From Candidatus Aegiribacteria sp. MLS_C (lineage in GTDB: Bacteria; Fermentibacterota; Fermentibacteria; Fermentibacterales; JCC-6): DNA of 64,000 bases. Positions 42,402-51,307 of this stretch are shown in pieces; the first letter of the stretch is position 1, and every line of letters begins with the position of its first letter. The position numbers were made by a program, and so were the translations under genes. The notes beneath the pieces are model-generated. The model made no database searches and had not been told where the DNA came from. It saw nothing but the letters and a program-made list of their open reading frames with translations. The DNA is taken from the NCBI GenBank assembly GCA_002030045.1, contig LQBI01000013.1, positions 1 to 64,000 on the forward strand, read 5' to 3'.

Positions 42402-43509
42402 TCATTCCTTGCCTCTCGTCCTGAGGTACTCCTCTATGAACCCCTGTATGTCTCCCGCCAGGACATCATCGATACCCGATGTCTCCATGCCGGTCCTGTG
42501 GTCCTTGACCATCTGGTAGGGATGCATGACGTAGGACCTGATCTGGTTCCCCCAGGAGACGTCCTTCTTTGTCTTCTCCAGCCTGGCCTTCTCCTCCAGC
42601 CTTTTGTCCTCCTCCAGCTCGTAGATCCTGGCCTTCAGTATCCTCCTGGCCACCTCCCTGTTCCGGTGCTGTGACCTCTGGTTCTGACAGGTCACGGTTA
42701 TGCCGGTGGGCAGGTGTGTCATCCTCACCGCCGAGGAGGTCTTGTTCACGTGCTGGCCTCCGGCACCGCTTGCACGGAAGGTGTCGACCCTTATGTCGTC
42801 GTCGTTGAGTTCCACCTCGATGTCGTCCTCAATGTCAGGCAGCGGGAACACGGAGGCGAAGCTGGTATGGCGTCTGTGGTTCTGGTCGAATGGGGATTTC
42901 CTCACCAGCCTGTGTATACCTCCCTCGGCCCTGAGGTATCCGTATGCCCAGGGGCCCCTGATCCCCATGACCGCCTCCCGGATTCCGCCCTCGACGCCAC
43001 CCTCGCTGACGCTGAGTACCTCCACCTCGTACTCCTGCCTCTCGGCCCAGTGTATGTACATCTTCATCAGAATTTCGGCCCAGTCCTGGCTGTCCTGGCC
43101 GCCGGCCCCGGAACGGATGGTCAGTATGGCATCGTCCCTGTCGTGCTTCCCGGACAGCATTCGAATGAACTCGAGCCGGTCCATCCGCTTCTCTATGGAG
43201 ATTATGCCAGCCGAACTCTCGTCCAGGATGTCGCTGTCGGGACCGGTTTCCATCAGTTCCAGTGCAATGGCGATGTTGTCCAGCCTTGTTTTGATATCAT
43301 CCAGGGGTTCCAGCCAGGCCTTGATGGAATTGTTCTCGTCTATTACGCTCATGGCAGTCTCCCGGCTGTCCCAGAATCCGGGTTCGGCCATCTCCCTGTT
43401 GAGTTCCAGCTGTCTCTTCTTCAGACCTTCGAAGTCAAAGACCCTCCTTGAGTCTGGCCAGTCTTTCCGATAATCTCACGTAACCGCTGCGGATCTCTTC
43501 GAGGTTCAA
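42402..43509 (-). CDS. prfB: Peptide chain release factor 2, expressed by programmed +1 frameshift
   Basis: The full product is about 368 residues in two frames. A short first frame starts at TTG 43509 (NLEEIRSGYVRLSERLARL), reaches CTT-TGA at 43440-43435, and the ribosome slips +1 so that GAC at 43436 is read next. The second frame continues DFEGLKKRQLELNREMAEPG to 42402. The ATG at 43391 is internal to this second frame and is not the start. The peptide anticodon SPF lies in RKSPFDQNHRRH and the catalytic GGQ in SGAGGQHVNKTSSAVR. RF2 releases chains at UGA and UAA, and here its own UGA sets its level. Confidence 0.95.
43435..43448 (-). promoter_or_regulatory. prfB programmed frameshift site
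   Basis: The minus strand reads AGGAGGGTCTTTGAC. A Shine-Dalgarno-like AGGAGG (43448-43443) sits two nucleotides before CTT, and an in-frame TGA followed by C completes the site. This matches the canonical RF2 autoregulatory signal. Confidence 0.93.
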
Positions 43510-43632
43510 ATCTTCACACCTTTCCCTGTTCGAATGCAGTAAGCGAAAGAAAGAATATAAGACTTTCACTACCGTATCAGTAAGGTTGACCGGGAACCCT
43601 CCGGGAATTATTCTGCACCTCCGTAGATGTCA

Positions 43633-43663
43633 CCGGCGGCGGACCCTTCAAGTACGCCGCCGG
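43633..43663. repeat. GC-rich inverted repeat upstream of the antiporter gene
   Basis: CCGGCGGCG and CGCCGCCGG are perfect 9-bp arms around a 13-nt loop, about 30 nt before the GTG start of the antiporter. It could be a leader hairpin. No T-run follows. Confidence 0.45.
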
Positions 43664-43694
43664 AAGTCCATGGAAGCTACCGGGAGGTGACCTG

Positions 43695-44924
43695 GTGGGC
43701 GACCTGTCCTTATGGCTGCTGCAACTGAAGGATGAGATCAGCCGGCACCTGGTGTTCGGCGTGGGGATCCTGCTCATGGGCAGCTACTTCATGGGACGAC
43801 TGGCAGAGAGGGTCAACCTGCCGGCCATAACCGGTTTCATACTGGCAGGGCTGCTGCTGGGTCCCTACATGCTGGGCCTCGTCCATGCCGAACTCGATTC
43901 CACCCTGGCATACATCACGGAGATAGCTCTCGCTCTGATAGCCCTGGTGATAGGCAGCGAGTTCAGTCTCAGGAAGCTGAGGACCATAGGAAGACCGGTG
44001 GTGATAATAACCGTCTTCCAGCTATTCGCCGCATTCCTGCTGGTCACCGCGGCCCTGTTCCTGGCCGGTATGCCCCTGGAGCTTGCGGCGATACTCGGGA
44101 CGATATCCTCGGCCACCGCGCCTGCGGCCACCGTTGCCATCATCCGTGACCTGAAGGCCAGGGGTCCCTTCGTAGATCATCTCTACGGCGTTGTCGCGCT
44201 GGACGATGCAGGCTGCATACTGCTCTTCGCATCCGTCACCGCCGTGTCATCCAACTCCCTGGGTGCGGGGGCAGGCATACTTTCATCCATCGTGCATGCA
44301 ATGGTCGAGATAGCGGCATCCATAGTCCTGGGCGCGATAGCAGGATGGCTCCTCCACCTGCTCACCAGGTCGAGGAAACGGTCCAACGAGGTCATGATAG
44401 TCTCCCTGGCTATGATACTGGTGCTCTCCGCGGTATCCAACACCTTTCATCTCAGCGCCCTCCTGTCCAGCATGGCCGCCGGTACCGTGATGGCCAATCT
44501 CTCCAGGAGGACGCACAGTATAGTCACGATCCTGGACTCCTTCTCGCCGCCGCTCTACGCTGCCTTCTTCGCCATAGCAGGCACCGAGCTGCAGATCGGA
44601 GTGCTCATGTCGCCCTCCATACTGCTGCTCGGAGGGATCTTCGTACTGGCCAGGGGAATCGGCAAGGTCGCGGGAGTGAGGATCGGGGCCGCATACGCGG
44701 GTTCCGATCCCATGATAAGGAAATACCTGGGCTTCACCATGCTGCCCCAGGCCGGCGTGGCCATGGGCCTGGTCCTGTTCCTCGATACCATCCCCTACTT
44801 CGCCATGAACCAACAGGTGACCGCCACGCTGATCAACATAGTGCTCTTCTCCGTTCTCTTCAACGAGCTTGCCGGTCCTCCGCTGTCGAGATATGCTGTC
44901 ATAAGAGGAGCGAAACTGGAGTAG
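43695..44924 (+). CDS. CPA2-family cation:proton antiporter (KefB/NapA type)
   Basis: The product has 409 residues with about 11-12 hydrophobic segments. The opening ITGFILAGLLLGPYMLGLV is the family signature, and the core has ISSATAPAATVAIIRDLKARGP and VALDDAGCILLF, containing the conserved aspartates of the unwound ion-binding helices. There is no C-terminal TrkA domain, which regulates many relatives. The start is GTG 43695 with GGGAGGTGA immediately upstream. It exchanges Na+ or K+ for protons. The following gene, five nucleotides away, encodes an EIIA-PII fusion that may regulate it. Confidence 0.9.
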   Translation: MGDLSLWLLQLKDEISRHLVFGVGILLMGSYFMGRLAERVNLPAITGFILAGLLLGPYMLGLVHAELDSTLAYITEIALALIALVIGSEFSLRKLRTIGRPVVIITVFQLFAAFLLVTAALFLAGMPLELAAILGTISSATAPAATVAIIRDLKARGPFVDHLYGVVALDDAGCILLFASVTAVSSNSLGAGAGILSSIVHAMVEIAASIVLGAIAGWLLHLLTRSRKRSNEVMIVSLAMILVLSAVSNTFHLSALLSSMAAGTVMANLSRRTHSIVTILDSFSPPLYAAFFAIAGTELQIGVLMSPSILLLGGIFVLARGIGKVAGVRIGAAYAGSDPMIRKYLGFTMLPQAGVAMGLVLFLDTIPYFAMNQQVTATLINIVLFSVLFNELAGPPLSRYAVIRGAKLE

Positions 44925-44928
44925 AAAT

Positions 44929-45759
44929 ATGGACATATCCAATTACCTGTCGCCCGAGTCCTGCACTGTGCAGCTCGAAGGAAGGAGCAAAGCCGAGGTC
45001 CTGTCGTCCCTGGCGGATCTTATATGCCGGTCGCCGGACCTGAAGGACCCTGACCGTGAAGCCGTCCTGAAGGGTCTCCTGGAGAGGGAGACCATGGGCT
45101 CCACCGGTTTCGGGAAAGGTATCGCATTACCCCACTGCAAGGTCGAGGGCATGGAACGCTTCGCGCTGGCCCTGGGCATATCCTCGAAGGGAGTGTCCTT
45201 CGATGCGATGGACGGAAGGAGCGTTCACGTATTCTGCGCCATCGTGGGACCTCCCGAGGACCCCGAGATGCACCTCAGGCTCCTGGCGGCCGCAAGCAGG
45301 GTGCTGGGCACCGGCAACTCCCGCTACGAGATGCTGAGCAGTACCAGTGCATACGCGCTCAGGGAGGCATTCCTGTACCACGCCTCCCCGGCCACCGCCC
45401 TGGATACATGCGGGGACAGGTCCTGCAACAGGCTGATGATGGTGGTGGTGCAGGAGGAAGAGGTCTACAACGACATCATAGAGCTCTTCCTGGAAATGGG
45501 CCTTCCCGGGGCGGTAACCCACGAGGGAAACCTCATGAGCCAGGTGCTGTCCGGAGCACCTGTCTTCGCCGGGTTCCTGGACGTCCTCGGCAGCTCGAAA
45601 CCGGAGCCCCGTACAATAATGGCGCTGGTCCCCGCCGACACGCTTGACGACATGATATCCTCCATAGAGGAGATAACCGGGGACTTGGAAAATCACCGGG
45701 GCGCCTGCATTATAGTACTGTCGCCGGACCTTGTCCGGGGATCGCTGGAGACCATCTGA
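44929..45759 (+). CDS. PTS EIIA-like domain fused to a PII-like domain
   Basis: The product has 276 residues. Residues 1-150 match the EIIA of the fructose/nitrogen (PtsN) class, with phospho-acceptor H69 in GFGKGIALPHCKVEG. Residues about 165-276 have the length and pattern of PII-like ferredoxin folds (RLMMVVVQEEEVYNDIIELFLEMGLPGA..., HRGACIIVLSPDLVRG). It follows the antiporter by four nucleotides. It is therefore more likely a regulator of ion transport responsive to PTS phosphorylation or a small ligand than a sugar carrier component. No EI, HPr or EIIB/C genes are near. The PII assignment is by pattern and less certain than the EIIA part. Confidence 0.8.
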   Translation: MDISNYLSPESCTVQLEGRSKAEVLSSLADLICRSPDLKDPDREAVLKGLLERETMGSTGFGKGIALPHCKVEGMERFALALGISSKGVSFDAMDGRSVHVFCAIVGPPEDPEMHLRLLAAASRVLGTGNSRYEMLSSTSAYALREAFLYHASPATALDTCGDRSCNRLMMVVVQEEEVYNDIIELFLEMGLPGAVTHEGNLMSQVLSGAPVFAGFLDVLGSSKPEPRTIMALVPADTLDDMISSIEEITGDLENHRGACIIVLSPDLVRGSLETI

Positions 45760-45819
45760 GGTCCTTCCGGCATCCTTATTCCCGAACAGTATTCCAACGG
45801 AACGAGAAGGAGTTGCAGA

Positions 45820-47274
45820 ATGGCAGATCTCCATGACAGGATGAAGGAGCTCTTCGAGAGGATAGACGCCAACAACGCCTGGAGACAGAGGAAATGCGTG
45901 AACCTCATTCCCTCGGAGAACACTCCCAGCCCCCTGGTCAAGGTCTGCGAGATGTGCGATCCCGCAGGCAGGTACGCCGAGCACAGGAAGATGAAGGGCG
46001 ACGAGGTCTACTTCTACCACGGCACCGACTTCATCAGGAGGATAGAGGAGGAGGCGACAGAGGCCATCACGGAGTACTTCGGCTGCAGCCAGGCGGAACT
46101 GCGCCCCATAAGCGGCCAGATGGCCAACCAGGTCGTCTTCGAGGCGGTCACCAAGTACGTGAACCGCACCTCCCCGGAAGGCACCTTCAGGAAGCTCAGA
46201 TCGGTGATGAACAACGACCTCGGCAAGGGGGGGCACCTCTCCTCCCAGCCCTTCGGCGCCCTGTTCAACTTCGTGGAGATAGATCCCGATACCGGCAGGG
46301 AGAACTGCGTCAACTTCCCGGTGATGGAGGACAACCCCTACAGGATAGACGTACCGAGGATGCTGGAGATGGTGAGTGAAGTGCGTCCAGAACTGGTGAT
46401 CTTCGGCAAGAGCATGTTCATATATCCCGAACCTGTGAGGGAGATCGCCGACGAGGTAGCAGACTGGGGCGACGACAGACCGGTCATAATGTACGACATG
46501 GCCCATGTGCTGGGCATCTACGGGGCCTTCCAGGCTCCCCTCGCCGACGGCGCCGACGTGGTCACCGGGTCCACCCACAAGACGTTCTTCGGACCCCAGA
46601 GGGGCGTGGTGGTAAGCAACATGGACAAGGGCACCCCGCTCCGCAAGCTGTGGCTTGACATAGTAAGCAGGGCATTCCCGGGAAGCACCAGCAACCACCA
46701 CCTGGCTACACTGACCGGACTGCTGGTGGCCACACTTGAGATGAACGCCTTCAAGGACGAGTACCAGGAGAAGGTCCTCTCCAACGCCAGGGCCTTCGCC
46801 CGGCACCTGGTGGACAACGGCCTGAAGGTCGAGGGCGACCCGGAAGACGGATACACCCACACCCATCAGGTCCTTCTGAGGGTCGCTGACCACGGAGAGG
46901 GTTCGGAGGTGGCCGACCGCCTGCAGGAGAGCAACATCATAGTCAACTACCAGGCCCTCCCGGACGACGACACCTTCCTCTTCTCCAGCGGCATAAGGAC
47001 CGGCGTCTCGGAAATGACGAGGTACGGGATGGACGAGGAGGACTTCGGCACCCTGGCCGAGCTGATGGCCAGGGTCATCATAAAGAAGGAGAACGTGGCC
47101 GGCGAAGTGGAGGCGTTCAGGAGCAGGTTCACCGGGATGCGCTACACGCTGCCGCTTGAGGAGAGCATGAGGCTGGCCGCAGGAGCGCTGGAGACCGCCT
47201 TCCCCACCGGAGACTACGGGAAGCTCTTCGCCGACAACCTGCTGTCCCTTTCTGGTGCCGGGCCCGGAAAATGA
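45820..47274 (+). CDS. Serine hydroxymethyltransferase-like PLP enzyme
   Basis: The product has 484 residues, longer than the roughly 415 of bacterial GlyA. Features of the SHMT fold are NLIPSENTPSPLV (for LIASEN), Y56-type region RYAEHRKMKG, the PLP aspartate D226 and H229 in YDMAHVLGIYGAF, and the PLP lysine K254 in VTGSTHKTFFGPQRG. It is therefore probably glycine hydroxymethyltransferase or a sister aldolase/transaldolase. The divergence in the SEN region and the additional length leave room for another beta-hydroxy amino acid substrate. GAGAAGGAG precedes the ATG. A GC-rich hairpin follows the stop. Confidence 0.82.
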   Translation: MADLHDRMKELFERIDANNAWRQRKCVNLIPSENTPSPLVKVCEMCDPAGRYAEHRKMKGDEVYFYHGTDFIRRIEEEATEAITEYFGCSQAELRPISGQMANQVVFEAVTKYVNRTSPEGTFRKLRSVMNNDLGKGGHLSSQPFGALFNFVEIDPDTGRENCVNFPVMEDNPYRIDVPRMLEMVSEVRPELVIFGKSMFIYPEPVREIADEVADWGDDRPVIMYDMAHVLGIYGAFQAPLADGADVVTGSTHKTFFGPQRGVVVSNMDKGTPLRKLWLDIVSRAFPGSTSNHHLATLTGLLVATLEMNAFKDEYQEKVLSNARAFARHLVDNGLKVEGDPEDGYTHTHQVLLRVADHGEGSEVADRLQESNIIVNYQALPDDDTFLFSSGIRTGVSEMTRYGMDEEDFGTLAELMARVIIKKENVAGEVEAFRSRFTGMRYTLPLEESMRLAAGALETAFPTGDYGKLFADNLLSLSGAGPGK

Positions 47275-47307
47275 GACATTAGGGCATACCAATATCGACT
47301 CAGATCG

Positions 47308-47330
47308 GGGGCGGTCCCCGGGACCGCCCC
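47308..47330 (+). terminator. GC-rich hairpin after the SHMT-like gene
   Basis: GGGGCGGTCCC (47308-47318) pairs with GGGACCGCCCC (47320-47330) around one base, followed by TTCCTCATCTT. It may terminate the SHMT-like transcript. The T-run is weak, and a REP-like palindrome next to the transposase gene is an alternative reading. Confidence 0.55.
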
Positions 47331-47374
47331 TTCCTCATCTTGAAAACTCCCGGGATCCGGAATACAATCCAGGT

Positions 47375-48244
47375 ATGAGCAGGCAGATGAGGATCCAGTA
47401 CGAGGACGCTCTGTACCATGTCACAGCCAGAGGCAACAATAAACAGGATATCTACCTCGAGGACAGTGACAGGTACCGGTTCCTCGAGGAACTCTCAGAG
47501 ACAGTGGAGAAGTTCGATCTGATCTGCTACGCTTACTGCCTCATGAGCAATCACTACCATCTCATGGTCCAGACTCAACGGGCAAATCTGTCTGAAGCCA
47601 TTCACAGGCTGAATTCACAGTATGCCGGTTATTTCAACTGGAAGCACGAGAAAATCGGGCACCTGTTCCAGGGAAGGTTCCACGCAATACTGGTCCAGAG
47701 AGAAAGATATCTGACGGAGCTATGCAAGTATATCGTACTGAACCCGGTCAGGGCTCACATTGCCAGAAGCGCTGCGGATTACCGATGGAGCAGCTACAAC
47801 GAGACATGCAGTCTGTCGTCCGTTACGCTAGTCGACAGAGAAGTCCTTCTGGGCCATTTCGGAGAAGACCGGAAGACAGCAAGGAACAGGTACATGGAGT
47901 TCGTGGCCGAAGGCTGCGGTACAACTTCTCCATTACAGGGCGTCAAGGCAGACCTGGTCCTGGGAGATGAAGGTTTTGTGAAATCGCTGAGGAAGAGAAT
48001 GGTTGAATCTGTCCTCGATCATGAGATCCCGGCATCGCAGAGATCACTTCTCAGGAAACCACTCGGGAGTATCTTCGAAGACGGTACAGGCCTTATTATT
48101 GAATTCAGGAATAAAATGATATTAAGGGCCTGTCGGGACTTCGGTTACTCCCAGATCGAGGTTTCGGACTATCTCGGTATCAGTCGAAGAACTGTCAACA
48201 GGATCATGAAATCGATGAGAGCCGGTAATGAAAACGTCCCGTAA
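47375..48244 (+). CDS. REP-associated-type Y1 (IS200-like) transposase
   Basis: The product has 289 residues from ATG 47375; an upstream in-frame extension to 47255 overlaps the preceding gene. It opens ALYHVTARGNNKQDIYLED and carries the HUH pair in CLMSNHYHLMVQ, with the likely catalytic tyrosine in LTELCKYIVLNPVRAH. GHLFQGRFHAIL and the WSSY motif are typical of RAYT proteins. The C-terminal 100 residues add a helix-turn-helix (GYSQIEVSDYLGISRRTVNRI) like that of DnaA/Trp repressor regions. No flanking IS ends are recognised, so it may be a domesticated single-copy gene. Its codons look less GC-biased than those of its neighbours. Confidence 0.9.
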   Translation: MSRQMRIQYEDALYHVTARGNNKQDIYLEDSDRYRFLEELSETVEKFDLICYAYCLMSNHYHLMVQTQRANLSEAIHRLNSQYAGYFNWKHEKIGHLFQGRFHAILVQRERYLTELCKYIVLNPVRAHIARSAADYRWSSYNETCSLSSVTLVDREVLLGHFGEDRKTARNRYMEFVAEGCGTTSPLQGVKADLVLGDEGFVKSLRKRMVESVLDHEIPASQRSLLRKPLGSIFEDGTGLIIEFRNKMILRACRDFGYSQIEVSDYLGISRRTVNRIMKSMRAGNENVP

Positions 48245-48287
48245 TCCAGGCCCGGAACCCGCTTCAGGCCGGCACCAGAATGGGACA

Positions 48288-49718
48288 TCAGTACTGATCG
48301 GCCTCGATGGACATGCCGTCGTAGTCCGGGTCCTCCAGCCAGGACGTCATGACCCAGTTCTCCAGGATCGGGAAAAAGGGCGGCATGACGGAGTTCAGAC
48401 CTTCATCGTATTCTATCTCCAGCCTATAGCCGCTCATGGTCGTGCCCATGCTGCCCATCTGTTCCTGCATCAATCCTCCGTTAATGGTAAGGTATGATAG
48501 ATCTCCCGGATGGATGAGGCTCTCGTTCCTGAGTTTTCCCGACGGCGCTGCCAGGTAGGCCTGAACGCTAAGGTTCCCCTCGGTCTCTATGTCCCATGGA
48601 GGGGACCAATCGGTCTCTCCTGTATAGGAGGGATCGGTGGCGATAACGATATCGCCAAGTGATACGATCGCCAGGGGTCCCGCCCCGCCGGCGGGACCGC
48701 CCCTGATGCTGCCGCTGAGGTTGACGTTGCCCGTGGTGATGATGGTCAGCGGTATGGTCGTGGGCTGACCCGACTTGATATAGACAGGCATCGCCCCGTT
48801 CATGATCACGACGAGGTTCCTCTCGGGACCGAGCCCAATGCTGCTTATGGGTCCCTGGTTGGCCGCCTTCATCAGCAGGGTATTCCCGTCGAGTATCACC
48901 CTTTTCACGCCTGTGACCAGAGTGCCCATGTCGTTGGCCACTGTTTCCAGGTCCCGGAAGTGCTGCTCTATCCTTGCGAAATCGATCTCACTGGCGATAG
49001 GGGCCCAGTTCGGGGCTCCGGACAGGTGCCTCCTGTAGGGCTGTACCCATACGGAGCTGCCCTCCGGATGGGGCTCACTGGAGAATCCCACATCGGCGAA
49101 ACGGAATCCGCCCTCCGAGGTAGTGGACGCTTCCCTGGCGTAGGGATCCCCGGAGGAATCGGAGCTGACGCTGCTGAAGTCTATGATTCCGTTGCAGTGG
49201 ACCGGTCCGTCTACCACCCTGCCGTCCTCGAAGAAGCCTCTGGGTATTGCCCGGTCCACAAGGAGCGCATACCGGGATGGAGCATCCGGAGAGTAGTTGG
49301 TCTTGATGTCGGTAAGAGCACTCTGGAAAGCTCCTCTGCTGCGTATCTGGACACTCCTGATCGCAAATGGATTTGAAACGTTGTTCCTCGGATCGATGAC
49401 TACCAGTGCCCTTCCCTGAATGCCCTCCATCAATATCCAGCCGCTGCTGTCTTCGGGCATAAAGAAGGGCTCGGTCCCCTGTGGCATCCAGGTTTCCGTA
49501 GAGAGCATGTGGACGGCCATTCTGGCCCCAGATTCGGCAGTATAGCGGGCCCCGGTCCTGTCCCTGGCATACTCGAAGCTCTTGACGTTCCCCGAGAAGA
49601 GTATGTACAAAGCGGCCACGAGTATGCTCATGACGACAGTCACCAGGAAGACCACGGCGAGGGCCGCCCCGCGACGGCCCCCGCTTTTTCCACATAGAAA
49701 GGATGGGGTCAAGTGCAC
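48288..49718 (-). CDS. PilX/GspK-like membrane-anchored pilus accessory protein, copy 2
   Basis: The product has 476 residues. A basic N-terminus (GKSGGRRG) precedes one hydrophobic helix (AALAVVFLVTVVMSILVAAL), then YILFSGNVKSFEYARDRTGARYTAESGARMAVHML. This resembles the neighbouring paralogue and PilX-type proteins, which carry RAxxxAEAG after the helix. The rest is a large extracytoplasmic, strand-rich domain with no known catalytic motif. The start is GTG 49718, or TTG 49712 a few bases on, which has GAGGTG close upstream. It is the last gene of the six-gene minus-strand cluster. A role in assembling or capping a pilus is inference. Confidence 0.7.
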   Translation of the reverse strand: MHLTPSFLCGKSGGRRGAALAVVFLVTVVMSILVAALYILFSGNVKSFEYARDRTGARYTAESGARMAVHMLSTETWMPQGTEPFFMPEDSSGWILMEGIQGRALVVIDPRNNVSNPFAIRSVQIRSRGAFQSALTDIKTNYSPDAPSRYALLVDRAIPRGFFEDGRVVDGPVHCNGIIDFSSVSSDSSGDPYAREASTTSEGGFRFADVGFSSEPHPEGSSVWVQPYRRHLSGAPNWAPIASEIDFARIEQHFRDLETVANDMGTLVTGVKRVILDGNTLLMKAANQGPISSIGLGPERNLVVIMNGAMPVYIKSGQPTTIPLTIITTGNVNLSGSIRGGPAGGAGPLAIVSLGDIVIATDPSYTGETDWSPPWDIETEGNLSVQAYLAAPSGKLRNESLIHPGDLSYLTINGGLMQEQMGSMGTTMSGYRLEIEYDEGLNSVMPPFFPILENWVMTSWLEDPDYDGMSIEADQY

Positions 49719-49730
49719 CTCATCCGTCGG

Positions 49731-51296
49731 TCAGATCCTGTCATACCCGATCCAGTCTTTGTCCAGCGGGTCACCGCTGTCGTTCATTTCCGGCCGCTCA
49801 TCCCAGTAGGCGGTATCCCAGAGACCGGTCTGAGGGAAGAAGGGCGGATGCATGGTCATGAGCCTGGGATCGTATTTGCACAGGGTCATATAGCCCCATG
49901 TATCGCCTGACCAGGGATCGGCTATAGTGGTGTAGCCCTCCTCCTCGATGATGTATCCGCCGACTATCTCAAGGTCTATGGCGGGATTGGGAAGGTGCGA
50001 TTTCAGGAACACCTCACACTCGAGGAAGCCCTCCAGGACCATGATGACGCAATCCACCTCAACGCCATAGGGATAATCGTTGCTGCCGGTACTGATGTCC
50101 CATTTGTTGAACATCCCCGTATCCCATTCCCGAGTGGGATCCCACATATCAGGATCATCCGCGATGTAGAAGTCTCCTTCCACGACAACAAGACCGAGTA
50201 TACCTTTGTTGTCGTCGTCGGTGAGGTCGATGTTCTGGTAGAGTATGGGCCCTGACGCCGCAAGGTTGCCCATTACACCGATGGTGAGGGGGAAGTCGTC
50301 GGGGAGACCATGCAACCTAAAGTCGCTGTGCTCCTCTGTCTTCAGGTACACGGTGTTCCCTACCCCGTTGTCGATCCACACGACGTTGTTATCCAGACCT
50401 CCCAGGGGGAAGGTGTCGGGTATGGCATCCTCGTCGGTCATGACGAGCAGCGTGTCCCTCTGGAGGATCATCCGTGTGCCATCCGGGACGGAGGAGCCGC
50501 TGAGGTAGAGCCCGCCGCTCATTGCCGCGCTCCTGGTACCCTGCCAGTTCACCTGATCCGATCCGAAGGGAATCGTGTCGGCGTTCAACACGAAGTAGGG
50601 TTCTCCCATCTGCATCTTCTCGTATGGCTCGATGTAGAGGTTGGCATGCTGGGGCCCGTAAGCGGGCTGGATGGTTCCCGTCCCGGGGATGAGGTAGTTG
50701 TAGTGGTCCGCCGCCACAGAAAAGGAGTAGAACCAGATGTCGTTGTCCCTTCCTGCAGTGTTGCTGGAAAGTAGAACTACCTCGTTGGCGTGAAAGGGCC
50801 CGTCGAACCTGTAACCGTCACCGTAGTAGCCGGCTCCGGTCTTGTTGAGGAAGGTGGCGTATACCGCGAAGTTCCTCGGCAGGACCATGGATGCCACACC
50901 GTACATCCATTCCTGGTCCTCGGAGAGGACCTTGGCAAGGCACCTTACCTCGTAGGCGTTGGCGCTGGATATCTCGTCGTTCTTCTCGTGAGGGTCCACC
51001 CAGACCTGAACCCATCCGAGGTCGTCTCCCATATGCTGCCAGTCACCGGTCTCGGGAAGGAACTGTATGGGCTGGTCACCCTGGGGTACGTCTGCGCCTC
51101 CCATTATCATGTGGACCGCCATCCTCATTCCAGCTTCCGCGGTGAACCTGGCCTGTATCCTCTCCGTGGCCCAGGCCTGGCTCTGCACATTGGACTGGAA
51201 CAGCGTGTAGAGGGCCGCCACAAGTATGGAGAATACTACGGCGGAGACCATGACCAGGATGAGGGCTGATCCTCTGTTTCCTTTCTTCATCATCAT
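49731..51296 (-). CDS. PilX/GspK-like membrane-anchored pilus accessory protein, copy 1
   Basis: The product has 521 residues. After MMMKKGNRG comes a helix (SALILVMVSAVVFSILVAAL) and the segment YTLFQSNVQSQAWATERIQARFTAEAGMRMAVHM. The AEAG stretch is typical of PilX-like proteins and bacterial Tfp accessory proteins. The remainder (about 60-521) is rich in aromatic residues, Asp and Gly, like extracellular beta domains. AGGAGG precedes three consecutive ATGs. It is a paralogue of the downstream gene and probably the product of a tandem duplication. Confidence 0.72.
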   Translation of the reverse strand: MMMKKGNRGSALILVMVSAVVFSILVAALYTLFQSNVQSQAWATERIQARFTAEAGMRMAVHMIMGGADVPQGDQPIQFLPETGDWQHMGDDLGWVQVWVDPHEKNDEISSANAYEVRCLAKVLSEDQEWMYGVASMVLPRNFAVYATFLNKTGAGYYGDGYRFDGPFHANEVVLLSSNTAGRDNDIWFYSFSVAADHYNYLIPGTGTIQPAYGPQHANLYIEPYEKMQMGEPYFVLNADTIPFGSDQVNWQGTRSAAMSGGLYLSGSSVPDGTRMILQRDTLLVMTDEDAIPDTFPLGGLDNNVVWIDNGVGNTVYLKTEEHSDFRLHGLPDDFPLTIGVMGNLAASGPILYQNIDLTDDDNKGILGLVVVEGDFYIADDPDMWDPTREWDTGMFNKWDISTGSNDYPYGVEVDCVIMVLEGFLECEVFLKSHLPNPAIDLEIVGGYIIEEEGYTTIADPWSGDTWGYMTLCKYDPRLMTMHPPFFPQTGLWDTAYWDERPEMNDSGDPLDKDWIGYDRI

Positions 51297-51307
51297 ACTC
51301 CTCCCAG

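Noticed and set aside
43391-43393. ATG 43391 as the start of prfB
   Set aside because: The frame continues upstream through conserved RF2 sequence to a canonical frameshift site.
45127-47292. Minus-strand open frame of 721 codons
   Set aside because: It is antisense to the EIIA-PII and SHMT-like genes, both of which carry complete active-site motifs.
47281-48287. Complete IS200/IS605 insertion sequence
   Set aside because: The transposase is present but no left or right end hairpins with target signature or accessory tnpB could be found.
48287-48298. Perfect palindrome ATCAGTACTGAT
   Set aside because: It contains the stop codon of the PilX-like gene, is only 12 bp and has no T-run; chance occurrence is plausible.
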